From an uncultured Flavobacteriaceae bacterium (GTDB lineage: Bacteria > Bacteroidota > Bacteroidia > Flavobacteriales > Flavobacteriaceae), in the NCBI GenBank assembly GCA_938088195.1, contig CALKEO010000054.1:1-41899 (forward strand): a DNA stretch of 41,899 bases, given 5' to 3'. The position numbers were made by a program, and so were the translations under genes. Shown here one piece after another: positions 7,964 to 15,402 of this stretch. Under the pieces are notes generated by a model. It was given only the letters and a program-made list of their open reading frames with translations. It ran no database searches and was not told the origin of the DNA. Numbering within the stretch: the first letter of the stretch is position 1; every line of letters begins with the position of its first letter.

Positions 7964-9112
7964 ATGAAAAAAAATATCAAAGGATTTACCACAAGATGTA
8001 TTCATGATGGAGAATTAATTGATTATAAATATAAAGGTGCAGTTTCGCCACTATATATAAGTACTGCCTATGATTATTTAGAGGTTGAAGATCATAAATA
8101 TCCAAGATATTTTAATACTCCAAATCAGTTAGCCCTTTCAAAAAAAATCTCTTCATTAGAAAATTGTGAAAAATCGTTAATTTTTGGATCTGGTATCGCA
8201 GCTATTTTTGCATCAATGTTTTCGTTTTTGAAATCTGGTGACCATGTTGTTTTTCAATCTTCTCTGTACGGTGGAACAATAAATTTAATTCTTAAAGAAT
8301 TTAAAAAATTCAATATTGAACATTCGTTAGTTGAATCATTAGAAATTGATGATTATAAAAAAGAAATTAAAAGCAACACTAAATTAATTTATATCGAAAC
8401 ACCAAGTAATCCGCTTTTACAAATAATTGATTTAGAGTTAGTTGCTGATTTGGCTAAAAAAAACGATTTAATTTCAATAATTGATAACACTTTTGCTAGT
8501 CCGATAAACCAAAATCCAGCAAATTATGGAATAGACATTATTATTCATAGTGCCACAAAATACCTAGGGGGGCACAGTGATATTTTGGCTGGAACAATTT
8601 CATCCTCTAAAATTTTAATTGATAAAATATTAGAATCATCTATAAATTATGGTGGTAATTTAAGCGAACATACTGTTTGGCTTTTGGAGAGAAGCATAAA
8701 AACATTGTCCTTAAGAGTCAAAGCTCAAAATACTAATGCACTTAAAATTGCAGAGTTTTTAAACGGAAATGAAAATATAAAGTCTGTTTATTATCCAGGA
8801 TTAAAATCTCACCCTCAACATGAGTTAGCCAAAAAACAAATGTATGGCTTTGGAGGTATGTTATCCTTTTTGTTAAAAGACGAAAAGAAATCTGATACGT
8901 TCACTAGATATCTGAAAATTATAAAACCAGCGATGAGTTTGGGTGGAGTAGAATCTACGATAACTTCTCCTTCTCTAACTTCGCATTCAAAAATTTCTAA
9001 GGAAAAAAGAGAAAAATTTGGAATTTCAGATGGTTTATTAAGATTTTCAGTGGGAATTGAAGATTATGATGATTTAGAAAATGATTTGACTAAAGCTTTT
9101 CAAAAAATATGA
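7964..9112 (+). CDS. PLP-dependent trans-sulfuration enzyme (cystathionine/methionine gamma-lyase family)
   Basis: Cys/Met metabolism PLP-enzyme family, 382 residues. The PLP-binding Lys is Lys199 in HSATKYLGGHSD; Asp174 (SIIDNTFASP) contacts the pyridine nitrogen; Tyr102 (SLYGGT) stacks on the ring; ETPSNPLL and a C-terminal SLGGVES segment are family landmarks. Members include cystathionine gamma-synthase, gamma- and beta-lyases, methionine gamma-lyase and O-acetylhomoserine sulfhydrylase, which cannot be separated by eye. The stop overlaps the bshB1 ATG (ATGA), so translation is likely coupled. A gamma-lyase releasing cysteine would fit that neighbour. Confidence 0.9.
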   Translation: MKKNIKGFTTRCIHDGELIDYKYKGAVSPLYISTAYDYLEVEDHKYPRYFNTPNQLALSKKISSLENCEKSLIFGSGIAAIFASMFSFLKSGDHVVFQSSLYGGTINLILKEFKKFNIEHSLVESLEIDDYKKEIKSNTKLIYIETPSNPLLQIIDLELVADLAKKNDLISIIDNTFASPINQNPANYGIDIIIHSATKYLGGHSDILAGTISSSKILIDKILESSINYGGNLSEHTVWLLERSIKTLSLRVKAQNTNALKIAEFLNGNENIKSVYYPGLKSHPQHELAKKQMYGFGGMLSFLLKDEKKSDTFTRYLKIIKPAMSLGGVESTITSPSLTSHSKISKEKREKFGISDGLLRFSVGIEDYDDLENDLTKAFQKI

Positions 9113-9834
9113 AAAATATTAAATTAGATATATTAGCCTTTGGCGCACATCCAGATGATGTAGAATTAGGTTGTGGGGGAACGATTGCAAAAGAAATTTC
9201 AAATGGAAAAAAAGTTGGTATTATCGATTTAACAAGAGGAGAGTTGGGTACTAGAGGAAGTGCAGAAATTAGAGATTCGGAATCCAATAATTCTTCAAAA
9301 ATATTAGGAATCTCGATAAGAGAAAATTTAAATTTTAAAGATGGGTTCTTTTTAAATGATCAAGTTCATCAGTTAAAAGTTATAGAATGTATAAGGAAAT
9401 ATAAACCAGAAATAGTCCTTTGTAATGCACAAGATGACAGACATATTGATCACCCAAAAGGGGCTAGTTTGGTTAGTGATTCATGTTTTTTAAGCGGTTT
9501 AGTAAAAGTTAAAACAAAATTCAATAATCATGACCAGACATCTTGGAGACCAAAGTCTGTATACCATTACATTCAATGGAAAAATTCTTCTCCAGATTTC
9601 TTAGTAGACATTTCAGGTTTTGTCGATGTTAAATTGAAAGCCATTAGAGCTTATAAATCCCAATTTTTTGATTCAAACAATAATGAACCAGAAACATTAA
9701 TTAGTAAAAAGAATTTTTTAAATGATGTAATAAATCGTTCAGCAGATTTAGGAAGGTTAATTGGAGTTGATAATGCTGAAGGTTTTACAACTAATAGAGT
9801 GATAGGAATAAATTACTTGAACGATATCAAATAA
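9109..9834 (+). CDS. bshB1: Bacillithiol biosynthesis deacetylase BshB1
   Basis: Removes the acetyl group from GlcNAc-malate, the second step of bacillithiol synthesis. LmbE/PIG-L fold, 241 residues. The zinc motif is AHPDDVELG at 13-21 (His14, Asp16, Asp17), and the second metal motif DDRHIDHPKG (109-118) supplies His112 and His115. The phrases GELGTRGS and YIQWKNSSPDF are typical of BshB1 as opposed to other LmbE enzymes. It overlaps the preceding PLP enzyme by 4 bases. bshA and bshC are not in the window. Confidence 0.93.
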   Translation: MKNIKLDILAFGAHPDDVELGCGGTIAKEISNGKKVGIIDLTRGELGTRGSAEIRDSESNNSSKILGISIRENLNFKDGFFLNDQVHQLKVIECIRKYKPEIVLCNAQDDRHIDHPKGASLVSDSCFLSGLVKVKTKFNNHDQTSWRPKSVYHYIQWKNSSPDFLVDISGFVDVKLKAIRAYKSQFFDSNNNEPETLISKKNFLNDVINRSADLGRLIGVDNAEGFTTNRVIGINYLNDIK

Positions 9835-9860
9835 AAGTTTTTTATATCTAACTAATCTAT

Positions 9861-9868
9861 TAAATTTG
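9861..9868 (+). promoter_or_regulatory. Putative -7 promoter element for tRNA-His (TAAATTTG)
   Basis: Exact TA-N2-TTTG match beginning 19 bases before the mature tRNA, the expected spacing for a short 5' leader. No good -33 element is visible. Confidence 0.5.
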
Positions 9869-9879
9869 CGCCTTGTTAT

Positions 9880-9954
9880 GGTGGTTGTAGCTCAGTTGGT
9901 TAGAGCGCCTGATTGTGGTTCAGGAGGTCGTCGGTTCGAGACCGATCTTCCACC
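9880..9954 (+). tRNA. tRNA-His (anticodon GTG)
   Basis: Cloverleaf read by eye: acceptor 9881-9887 with 9947-9953, D stem GCTC/GAGC, anticodon stem CCTGA/TCAGG enclosing TTGTGGT (anticodon 9915-9917, GTG), T stem GTCGG/CCGAT enclosing TTCGAGA. G at 9880 is the extra G-1 of histidine tRNAs and faces C73 at 9954. CCA is not encoded. In the acceptor stem, U5 and U6 face U68 and U67, two adjacent non-pairs. It stands alone, with its own promoter-like element and terminator. Confidence 0.96.
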
Positions 9955-9959
9955 CAAAG

Positions 9960-9988
9960 GGGATTCAAGAAATTGAGTCCCTTTTTTT
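9960..9988 (+). terminator. Rho-independent terminator after tRNA-His
   Basis: GGGATTCAA (9960-9968), loop GAAA, then TTGAGTCCC (9973-9981), paired throughout with one G-U, followed by seven T residues (9982-9988). Confidence 0.85.
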
Positions 9989-10013
9989 ATTAATAAATCA
10001 TTAATTTAGGTTT

Positions 10014-10670
10014 ATGAAAAAATACACATTACTATTTATAGCCCTATTTATTATTTCTTGTTCTGATAACGATGATACTGAACTAAAACCCTTTTATGTT
10101 GCTGATAATGGAGTAACAATAAAAGCAAAGGATTGGGTTACTGTAGGAACAACTGCAGACCTTAATGGGGTAACTTATACTGCTGTTGATTTAGCTTCAT
10201 TAAAGGAATGGATAAAAGATAGTAAGGATTTGAGTAAAGTAGTTACAACTTTTGTTAGCGATACAACACATTCACAGTTTGCTATGCTTTTTCATAGAAA
10301 AGTAGTTGGTTTTTTTCCTATTAAAGGAATTGAAAGTTGGGATATTAGCAACTTTAACGATATACAAGGAATATTTTATTCAAGTCAGCCAGTTGAGTCG
10401 GACTTAAGTGGGTGGGATGTTTCTAAAGTAACTATTATGGGATTGTCTATGGGGGTAGGAGATGTAAATCCTAATATTAATAATTGGGATGTTAGCAATG
10501 TAACAGATATGAGGGGTTTTTTCAGCGGCAATTCTGTATCACATATTGAAGGAATGGATTTAAGTGGTTGGGATGTTTCAAAAGTTACCAATTGTAACAA
10601 TTTTTATAATAATATTACTGATTGGCCAGAATCTAAAAGACCAAACTTCACAAATTGTAATCCAGATTAA
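10014..10670 (+). CDS. Lipoprotein with DUF285 (BspA-like) repeats
   Basis: A 218-residue predicted outer-surface or periplasmic lipoprotein. The signal ends in IISCSDND, with Cys16 as the lipidated residue. The C-terminal half contains four copies of a short repeat with core W-D-[IV]-S-x-[FV], including DLSGWDVSKVT twice and NNWDVSNVTDM, which is the DUF285 pattern found in surface proteins of Bacteroidota and mycoplasmas. Such repeats form a solenoid and may bind other molecules; no specific partner can be named. The protein has far fewer repeats than large BspA proteins. It converges on the next gene with 34 bases between them and no clear hairpin. Confidence 0.8.
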   Translation: MKKYTLLFIALFIISCSDNDDTELKPFYVADNGVTIKAKDWVTVGTTADLNGVTYTAVDLASLKEWIKDSKDLSKVVTTFVSDTTHSQFAMLFHRKVVGFFPIKGIESWDISNFNDIQGIFYSSQPVESDLSGWDVSKVTIMGLSMGVGDVNPNINNWDVSNVTDMRGFFSGNSVSHIEGMDLSGWDVSKVTNCNNFYNNITDWPESKRPNFTNCNPD

Positions 10671-10704
10671 CTGTCTCTTATATATTTTGTTCAAATACAA
10701 AAAG

Positions 10705-11580
10705 CTAATTAAAAATACTTTCCAACTTTAGAGATTCAGAGGGTAAAACAGTTTCAATACTATTAGTGTATCCTTTTAGAGTTGAATAAAATTGATCGAC
10801 GCTAATGTCGAAAACTTCAAGAAATATGGTTTTCCAATTACTGTTTGTTGGGTCTCTTAACCAAAAATCTTTTAAAACCAATTGAAAAGCTTCTGATTCT
10901 GTTGAACCCTTTTTCTGCAATTCTTTAACAAGAGCCAAAAACATAAATACAGAGGATGAATAATTAGAATCTACCATATTTGATGTGGAAAATTTTTCAA
11001 AAATTTCTGGATTATTAATCACAGAAATGTCTACTCTATTTTGATCGACTTTAAAATAATTATATGAATAATATTGTTGTATGTAAAGAGATTCAAATGA
11101 AGCAGCACCTCCTTCGGACATCCATTTTAGTTCTATATTTCCATCAAAGAAATTTTTTGAAAGAGACATTTGGTAGACGTGAAAATATTCATGGTCAATT
11201 ACCGAATATCGATGCATATAGTTATATATAAATTCATCATTTGGAATTTCTAAAACCATGTACTTATCGTTAACCGCTCCTCCGTTTCCACTAATTGAAG
11301 CACCAGATGCATCCCCAATTTTACTTCTGTAAGGTTTATCCACATTACTATTCCAAGCATAAATTGGTAATTCATAGAAGTAATTTGTCGCTTTAATTGG
11401 AATTAAATCATCAAGATTTTTCATGATAACGTAAAACTCACTTATCCAATCTGAGGGGAGACTTTCATGAATATTATATTCAAATGTAAACTCAGTTGGG
11501 TTGTTCAAAGGCAATTCTTCTTCACTGTCACTACAAGAAAGAATTAAAATGGCAGATATTAGGTATATTATTTTTTTCAT
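10705..11580 (-). CDS. Lipoprotein with gluzincin-type HExxH motif, probable zinc metallopeptidase
   Basis: Family not recognised by name. The 291-residue protein has a lipoprotein signal (ILILSCSDSEEE, lipidated Cys16), and therefore sits in the envelope. The central sequence VIDHEYFHVYQ carries HExxH with His130, Glu131 and His134; WMSEGGAASFESLY places a Glu at 156, 22 residues on, matching the HExxH...E zinc-ligand arrangement of gluzincins. The flanking pattern (aromatic after HE, then SEG-A) argues for a real active site and not a chance match. Peptidase activity is inference. It is transcribed alone and faces away from amt across a 206-base gap. Confidence 0.7.
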   Translation of the reverse strand: MKKIIYLISAILILSCSDSEEELPLNNPTEFTFEYNIHESLPSDWISEFYVIMKNLDDLIPIKATNYFYELPIYAWNSNVDKPYRSKIGDASGASISGNGGAVNDKYMVLEIPNDEFIYNYMHRYSVIDHEYFHVYQMSLSKNFFDGNIELKWMSEGGAASFESLYIQQYYSYNYFKVDQNRVDISVINNPEIFEKFSTSNMVDSNYSSSVFMFLALVKELQKKGSTESEAFQLVLKDFWLRDPTNSNWKTIFLEVFDISVDQFYSTLKGYTNSIETVLPSESLKLESIFN

Positions 11581-11786
11581 TTAAAAGTCTATGATTTATT
11601 ATTAAAATTACTGAAATTTCTTTTAAAAAATTGGTTTATGTTAATATGGTATTTTAGGGCATTAAAAATTATCAAATTAAAAATTTTAGATACTTAAAAT
11701 TATCTAATTAATAAAAAATTCGACTTATTTGTTTTTAAATACTTAGTAATTATATAATTAAATTAGATTAACAAAAAATTTATTTT
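11581..11786. other. Intergenic region between the gluzincin lipoprotein and amt
   Basis: The longest non-coding stretch in the window: 206 extremely AT-rich bases shared by two divergent genes. It contains an inverted repeat TTAGATA/TATCTAA (11686-11707, see separate entry) and a weak direct repetition (TTAAAAATTATCAAATTA near 11662 and TTAAAATTATCTAATTA near 11694). I see no exact TA-N2-TTTG element and no sigma-54 promoter. No small gene is evident. Confidence 0.6.
11686..11707. promoter_or_regulatory. Inverted repeat upstream of amt, candidate operator
   Basis: TTAGATA (11686-11692), an 8-base spacer, then TATCTAA (11701-11707), a perfect 7-base inverted repeat about 80 bases before the amt ATG. 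The regulator is unknown. Confidence 0.3.
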
Positions 11787-13043
11787 ATGGGAACTTTAGA
11801 ATCTACAATTATTGAGTATCAACCCGATTTAACTAATGCTATTGATACAGTGTGGGTTGCTCTTTGTGCAGCTTTAATATTTTTTATGGAGGGTGGTTTT
11901 GCATTATTAGAATCAGGTTTTGTGAGATCTAAAAATGCAATGAGTATTATAGCAAAAGTATTTATTGATATTGTATTTGGAGGACTAATATTTTATGTAG
12001 TTGGTTTTGGAATAGCTTACGGAGCTTCCAATGGTTGGTTTGCGTTCGATTTTGGAGTTTCTGAAAATGATTTAGGTCTTGGTCTGACTGTGTCTAATCA
12101 ACTTTTTTGGTTTATCCAGTTAGGTTTTGCTATTGCTGCTATTTCAATAGTTTCAGGTGCTTTAGCTGAGCGAATGAAACTTTGGTCATATACAATTTTA
12201 GTTTTGGTTTTTTGTGGTATTATGTATCCTATGGTTGCTAATTGGGTATGGAACCCTCAAGGTTGGTTATCATCTGCCGGATTTAACGATTTTGCTGGTT
12301 CTGCTGCTGTGCATGCCATGGGAGGATTTGCTGCTCTTGCAGCGGCAATGGTACTGGGTCCAAGATTAGGAAAATATAAAGCCGATGGTAAGCCAAATAC
12401 AATTCCTGGACATAATATTCCACTAGCTGCTATAGGATGTTTTATTTTATGGTTCGGTTGGTTTGGATTTAATCCGGGATCAACTTTGGGAGCGGTCGGA
12501 AATTGGGATTTAATAGGAAAAGTAATTACTAATACTTTTTTAGCATCAGCTGCTGGAGGAATTTCAACTATGATATACACCCAATTTAGATATGGATTAA
12601 TTGACATTACAATGGTAATAAATGGAATTTTAGCGGGCTTAGTTTCTATTACAGCAGGATGTAATATTGTAGATGCATCTTCTGCTATAATAATTGGTTT
12701 GGTTGCAGGTATTTTAGTGGATGTGGCAGTTCAAGTTATTGATAAGATGAAAATTGATGACCCAGTAGGTGCTATTGCAGTTCACGGAGTTAATGGTTTT
12801 TTTGGTGCTATTGCAGTTGGTTTATTTGCTTCCGAAGAAGGATTATTATTTAGCGGAGATTCTGCTTTATTTTTGGTTCAATTAAAGGGTGTTTTAGTAA
12901 TTGCACTTTTTTCTTTTATTTTTACGTACTTGGTTATGTATTTAATGAAAAAGACTATTGGAGTAAGAATACCGGTTGAAGAAGAAAGGGTAGGGATAGA
13001 CGCTGCTTCTTTTGGGTTAGAATCGTATTCTAATTTTGAATAA
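11787..13043 (+). CDS. amt: Ammonium transporter (Amt/MEP/Rh family)
   Basis: Imports ammonium across the inner membrane as a trimer. 418 residues with about eleven hydrophobic helices. Family phrases include FFMEGGFALLESGFVRSKNA (32-51), FAGSAAVHAMGG, carrying the first pore His of the twin-His pair, and DPVGAIAVHGVNGFFGA, carrying the second. It is followed after 18 bases by a PII gene, the usual amt-glnK arrangement in which PII blocks the pore when nitrogen is plentiful. The upstream region is long and contains an inverted repeat that could be a nitrogen-responsive operator. Confidence 0.95.
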   Translation: MGTLESTIIEYQPDLTNAIDTVWVALCAALIFFMEGGFALLESGFVRSKNAMSIIAKVFIDIVFGGLIFYVVGFGIAYGASNGWFAFDFGVSENDLGLGLTVSNQLFWFIQLGFAIAAISIVSGALAERMKLWSYTILVLVFCGIMYPMVANWVWNPQGWLSSAGFNDFAGSAAVHAMGGFAALAAAMVLGPRLGKYKADGKPNTIPGHNIPLAAIGCFILWFGWFGFNPGSTLGAVGNWDLIGKVITNTFLASAAGGISTMIYTQFRYGLIDITMVINGILAGLVSITAGCNIVDASSAIIIGLVAGILVDVAVQVIDKMKIDDPVGAIAVHGVNGFFGAIAVGLFASEEGLLFSGDSALFLVQLKGVLVIALFSFIFTYLVMYLMKKTIGVRIPVEEERVGIDAASFGLESYSNFE

Positions 13044-13061
13044 TTATAAAAATTAAAATTT

Positions 13062-13403
13062 ATGAAAAAAGTAGAAGCCATAATTAGACCTTCAAAGCTG
13101 AAGGCTATACAAAAAGCATTAAAGGCAGTTGATATTCCTTGTATTACAGTTATTCCAGTTTCAGGATCTGGTTTGCAAAAAAGTTACACTAAAATTTATC
13201 GTGGAACAGAGCAATCGCTGGCCCTTCAAAATCGAACCATGATTATTTGTGTGGTGAGCGATAAAAATTTAGAGAAATGTGTCGACTCTATTTTAGAGTA
13301 CGGTTCTGATGGACAAGTTGGAGATGGTAAAATATTTATTTATGATGTTCAAGATGCGATCCGTTTAAGCACTAAAGTAAGAGGAGATAAAGCTATTATT
13401 TAA
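13062..13403 (+). CDS. PII nitrogen-regulatory protein (GlnK/GlnB), T-loop lacks Tyr51
   Basis: Trimeric sensor of ATP/ADP and 2-oxoglutarate, here expected to gate the adjacent Amt. 113 residues, aligning with E. coli GlnB without gaps up to the T-loop. Conserved: Gln39-Lys40, YRG (46-48), GDGKIF (88-93, ligand-binding Lys90) and Arg101. Differences: residue 51, the uridylylated Tyr in proteobacteria, is Gln (RGTEQSLALQNR); the T-loop is one residue shorter overall; position 103 is Ser, not Arg. Covalent modification at position 51 is therefore unlikely, and regulation should rest on ligand binding alone. Paired with amt, it is functionally GlnK-like. Confidence 0.93.
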   Translation: MKKVEAIIRPSKLKAIQKALKAVDIPCITVIPVSGSGLQKSYTKIYRGTEQSLALQNRTMIICVVSDKNLEKCVDSILEYGSDGQVGDGKIFIYDVQDAIRLSTKVRGDKAII

Positions 13404-13422
13404 ATTATAATAATTTTTAGGC

Positions 13423-13875
13423 TTATTTTTCTTGGACAGATGTGTCTTCTGGAGGAAGCATTGTAAATGCTATTTCATTTCCACTTATTTTAAAAATCAT
13501 CTTTCTTAAAATTGTTTTTTGAATTTTAATGTTTGTTCCTTTGCTTGAAACTGTTTTAGTTTCAAATCTAGTTTCATCCACCCGAAAATCAAGTTCTAAA
13601 CCAGCCATAGGCATACTGAATTTATTTTTTTCATCCTCATCTAAAACCATAGCTTCTTCTTCGGATCTACCAACCCAAGACATAACAAGCTTATTATCTT
13701 TTTGGTATAGTTTAAACTTTAGTGGAAATTCATCACTGCCGTAAATTCCCTCAAAAGATTTTAGTTCCTCAATTGAATGAAAGCTTAAGCCAGTTCCATC
13801 AGATTCGGAATCCTGGGAAAAAATAAAATTTGTAGTTAGTAATAAAACGATAAAAAAAGAGAAGATTTTTTTCAT
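13423..13875 (-). CDS. Small secreted protein of unknown function
   Basis: Not recognised. It has 150 residues with a clear signal peptide (about 1-20, cleavage near IFSQ), so the mature protein of about 130 residues is periplasmic or secreted. The body alternates charged and hydrophobic residues (FPLKFKLYQKDNKLVMSW and a later MIFKISGNEIAFTM), a pattern suggesting a small beta barrel or beta sandwich similar to C-terminal domains appended to some beta-lactamase-like proteins; this is a guess. No cysteines occur in the mature part. It converges on the PII gene with 19 bases between stops. Confidence 0.75.
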   Translation of the reverse strand: MKKIFSFFIVLLLTTNFIFSQDSESDGTGLSFHSIEELKSFEGIYGSDEFPLKFKLYQKDNKLVMSWVGRSEEEAMVLDEDEKNKFSMPMAGLELDFRVDETRFETKTVSSKGTNIKIQKTILRKMIFKISGNEIAFTMLPPEDTSVQEK

Positions 13876-13919
13876 AATAGCTACAATATATAAAATAAAC
13901 TCGTTATATATTATAATTA

Positions 13920-14684
13920 TTAGACAACTTCGTTAAGAACGTAATCCCATAATTTAATTCTCATTTTTAATGCCTTTTCTGATGCTATTGTCGCCTCTTC
14001 CCATTTTATTGGATCTGAACCACAAAGATTATTAATCATTTTTAAAGCCATAGGTCCATGCTCATCTGCATCCAATTCAATATGTCTTTCTAAATAATAA
14101 ATTAAAAGATCTGTTTTAATATTCTTTTCTGAGGATAATTTTTTCACAATTTCTATAAACATATCGGGAATTAAATCTTCTCTACCAAAAGTAAAAACGC
14201 TTGCTATGACATGGTTTTTATTAGTCTTTATAATATCAAAAGTAAAATCCATAAATTCTTTAACGACAGAGGGAATGTTGAATTTTTTTACACTTTCATA
14301 ATAAGATTGGCTGCTATTTATTTCTTTTATAAATTTTTTTATCAAATTAGTATTAGCGCCGAGATTTTCCATAGATTCTAAATACAATTCAAAATGACTT
14401 TTTGGGTTGTTATTCATATCTATGTCACTTTCTTCAGCTAAAACTATTTCGTTTACAAGTTTTCCAGAAAAATTATTTTGATTTGGAGTCCATGGGACAC
14501 TAGTACATGTTAAGTTTTTTTGTAAAGCTTTTATTAATGACATGAAATCCCAAACAGCAAACACGTGATTTTCCATAAAAAGAGTGATTTTTTCTTTTGT
14601 ATCAAGTGCGTGGTATAGTGGATGAGAAATTAGTTTGTTTCGAGTTGGATTTAAACTGTCCTGAAGAGCATCTATTTGAGTCAT
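13920..14684 (-). CDS. DUF3050 family protein, heme-oxygenase-like all-helical fold
   Basis: DUF3050 proteins are uncharacterised, all-helical and related to the heme-oxygenase-like superfamily. The 254 residues include the family phrase FMENHVFAVWDFMSLIKALQ (36-55), with Glu38 and His40; AEESD (83-87) and His97; FGRED (166-170); and LERHIELDADEHGPMA (198-213), with Glu199, His201, Asp205 and His209. This distribution of Glu, Asp and His over several helices is what a di-iron site in a heme-oxygenase-like oxidase would need; that role is inference. A promoter element lies just upstream, giving a single-gene unit divergent from the LysE-type gene. Confidence 0.8.
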   Translation of the reverse strand: MTQIDALQDSLNPTRNKLISHPLYHALDTKEKITLFMENHVFAVWDFMSLIKALQKNLTCTSVPWTPNQNNFSGKLVNEIVLAEESDIDMNNNPKSHFELYLESMENLGANTNLIKKFIKEINSSQSYYESVKKFNIPSVVKEFMDFTFDIIKTNKNHVIASVFTFGREDLIPDMFIEIVKKLSSEKNIKTDLLIYYLERHIELDADEHGPMALKMINNLCGSDPIKWEEATIASEKALKMRIKLWDYVLNEVV

Positions 14685-14701
14685 TATTATATTTTAAAGT
14701 G

Positions 14702-14709
14702 CAAAAATA
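14702..14709 (-). promoter_or_regulatory. Putative -7 promoter element for the DUF3050 gene (TATTTTTG)
   Basis: The plus strand reads CAAAAATA; the minus strand gives TATTTTTG, an exact TA-N2-TTTG match 18 bases before the ATG. No -33 element is evident. Confidence 0.4.
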
Positions 14710-14769
14710 TATGATTTATTTAATTTTTAATTAAGAATAAGAAGACTTTATTATTCATTATATTTATTT

Positions 14770-15381
14770 ATGGATTTTGGAATTGTAATTACGTTTATTG
14801 TTTCTTCAGTAATATTAACTTTAAGCCCAGGTCCTGATATTTTATATGTAATTTCTCAAAGTTTTTATAAGGGCAAAAAAACAGGTATTTTAATATCGTT
14901 AGGATTGACTACTGGATTATTGCTCCATACTCTTTTGGTGGTACTTGGGCTATCATTTTTAATTAGAGAAAATGAATTCATTTTTTTTGTATTAAAGTTA
15001 ATTGGCGCTTTATATTTTATATACTTAGCAATAGTAGTCTATGGAAAAAGAAAAAATATAACAGATAATGATGTTTATGAATCTGAAAATAATAATTATT
15101 TTAAAAAAGGTTTGATCATGAATCTAGTAAATCCTAAAGTGAGTTTATTTTTTATTGCACTTTTCCCAAATTTCATATTTCATGATACGTTAAATTCTGA
15201 GATTCAATTTTTTATTTTAGGTTTAATATTTTGGTTTCAGGCTAATTTTATTTTCATAGGGTTTTCACTTTTTTCAAGTAAAATAAAAGATTTTTTATCT
15301 CCTAATAATTCCCTAACTAATAAAAGGTATTTAATTGAAATTAGCGTGTATGTTTTTTTCTCAATTTGGATATTAAAATAA
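14770..15381 (+). CDS. LysE/RhtB-family amino-acid exporter
   Basis: Exports amino acids or related metabolites across the inner membrane. 203 residues, the standard size, with about six hydrophobic helices. The N-terminal family phrase is LSPGPDILYVISQSFYKGKKTG (about 19-40) and the mid-protein phrase is FKKGLIMNLVNPKVSLFF (about 116-133), in which N-P-K is highly conserved in RhtB proteins. The substrate cannot be predicted. The HMG-CoA lyase-like gene follows 21 bases downstream on the same strand, so the two may be cotranscribed. Confidence 0.9.
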   Translation: MDFGIVITFIVSSVILTLSPGPDILYVISQSFYKGKKTGILISLGLTTGLLLHTLLVVLGLSFLIRENEFIFFVLKLIGALYFIYLAIVVYGKRKNITDNDVYESENNNYFKKGLIMNLVNPKVSLFFIALFPNFIFHDTLNSEIQFFILGLIFWFQANFIFIGFSLFSSKIKDFLSPNNSLTNKRYLIEISVYVFFSIWILK

Positions 15382-15402
15382 TTAATAAACTAACTTTATA
15401 AG

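Noticed and set aside
11793-11807. TTAGAATC in the first codons of amt as another iron palindrome
   Set aside because: Only one arm is present; the other side has no resemblance to ATTCTAA.
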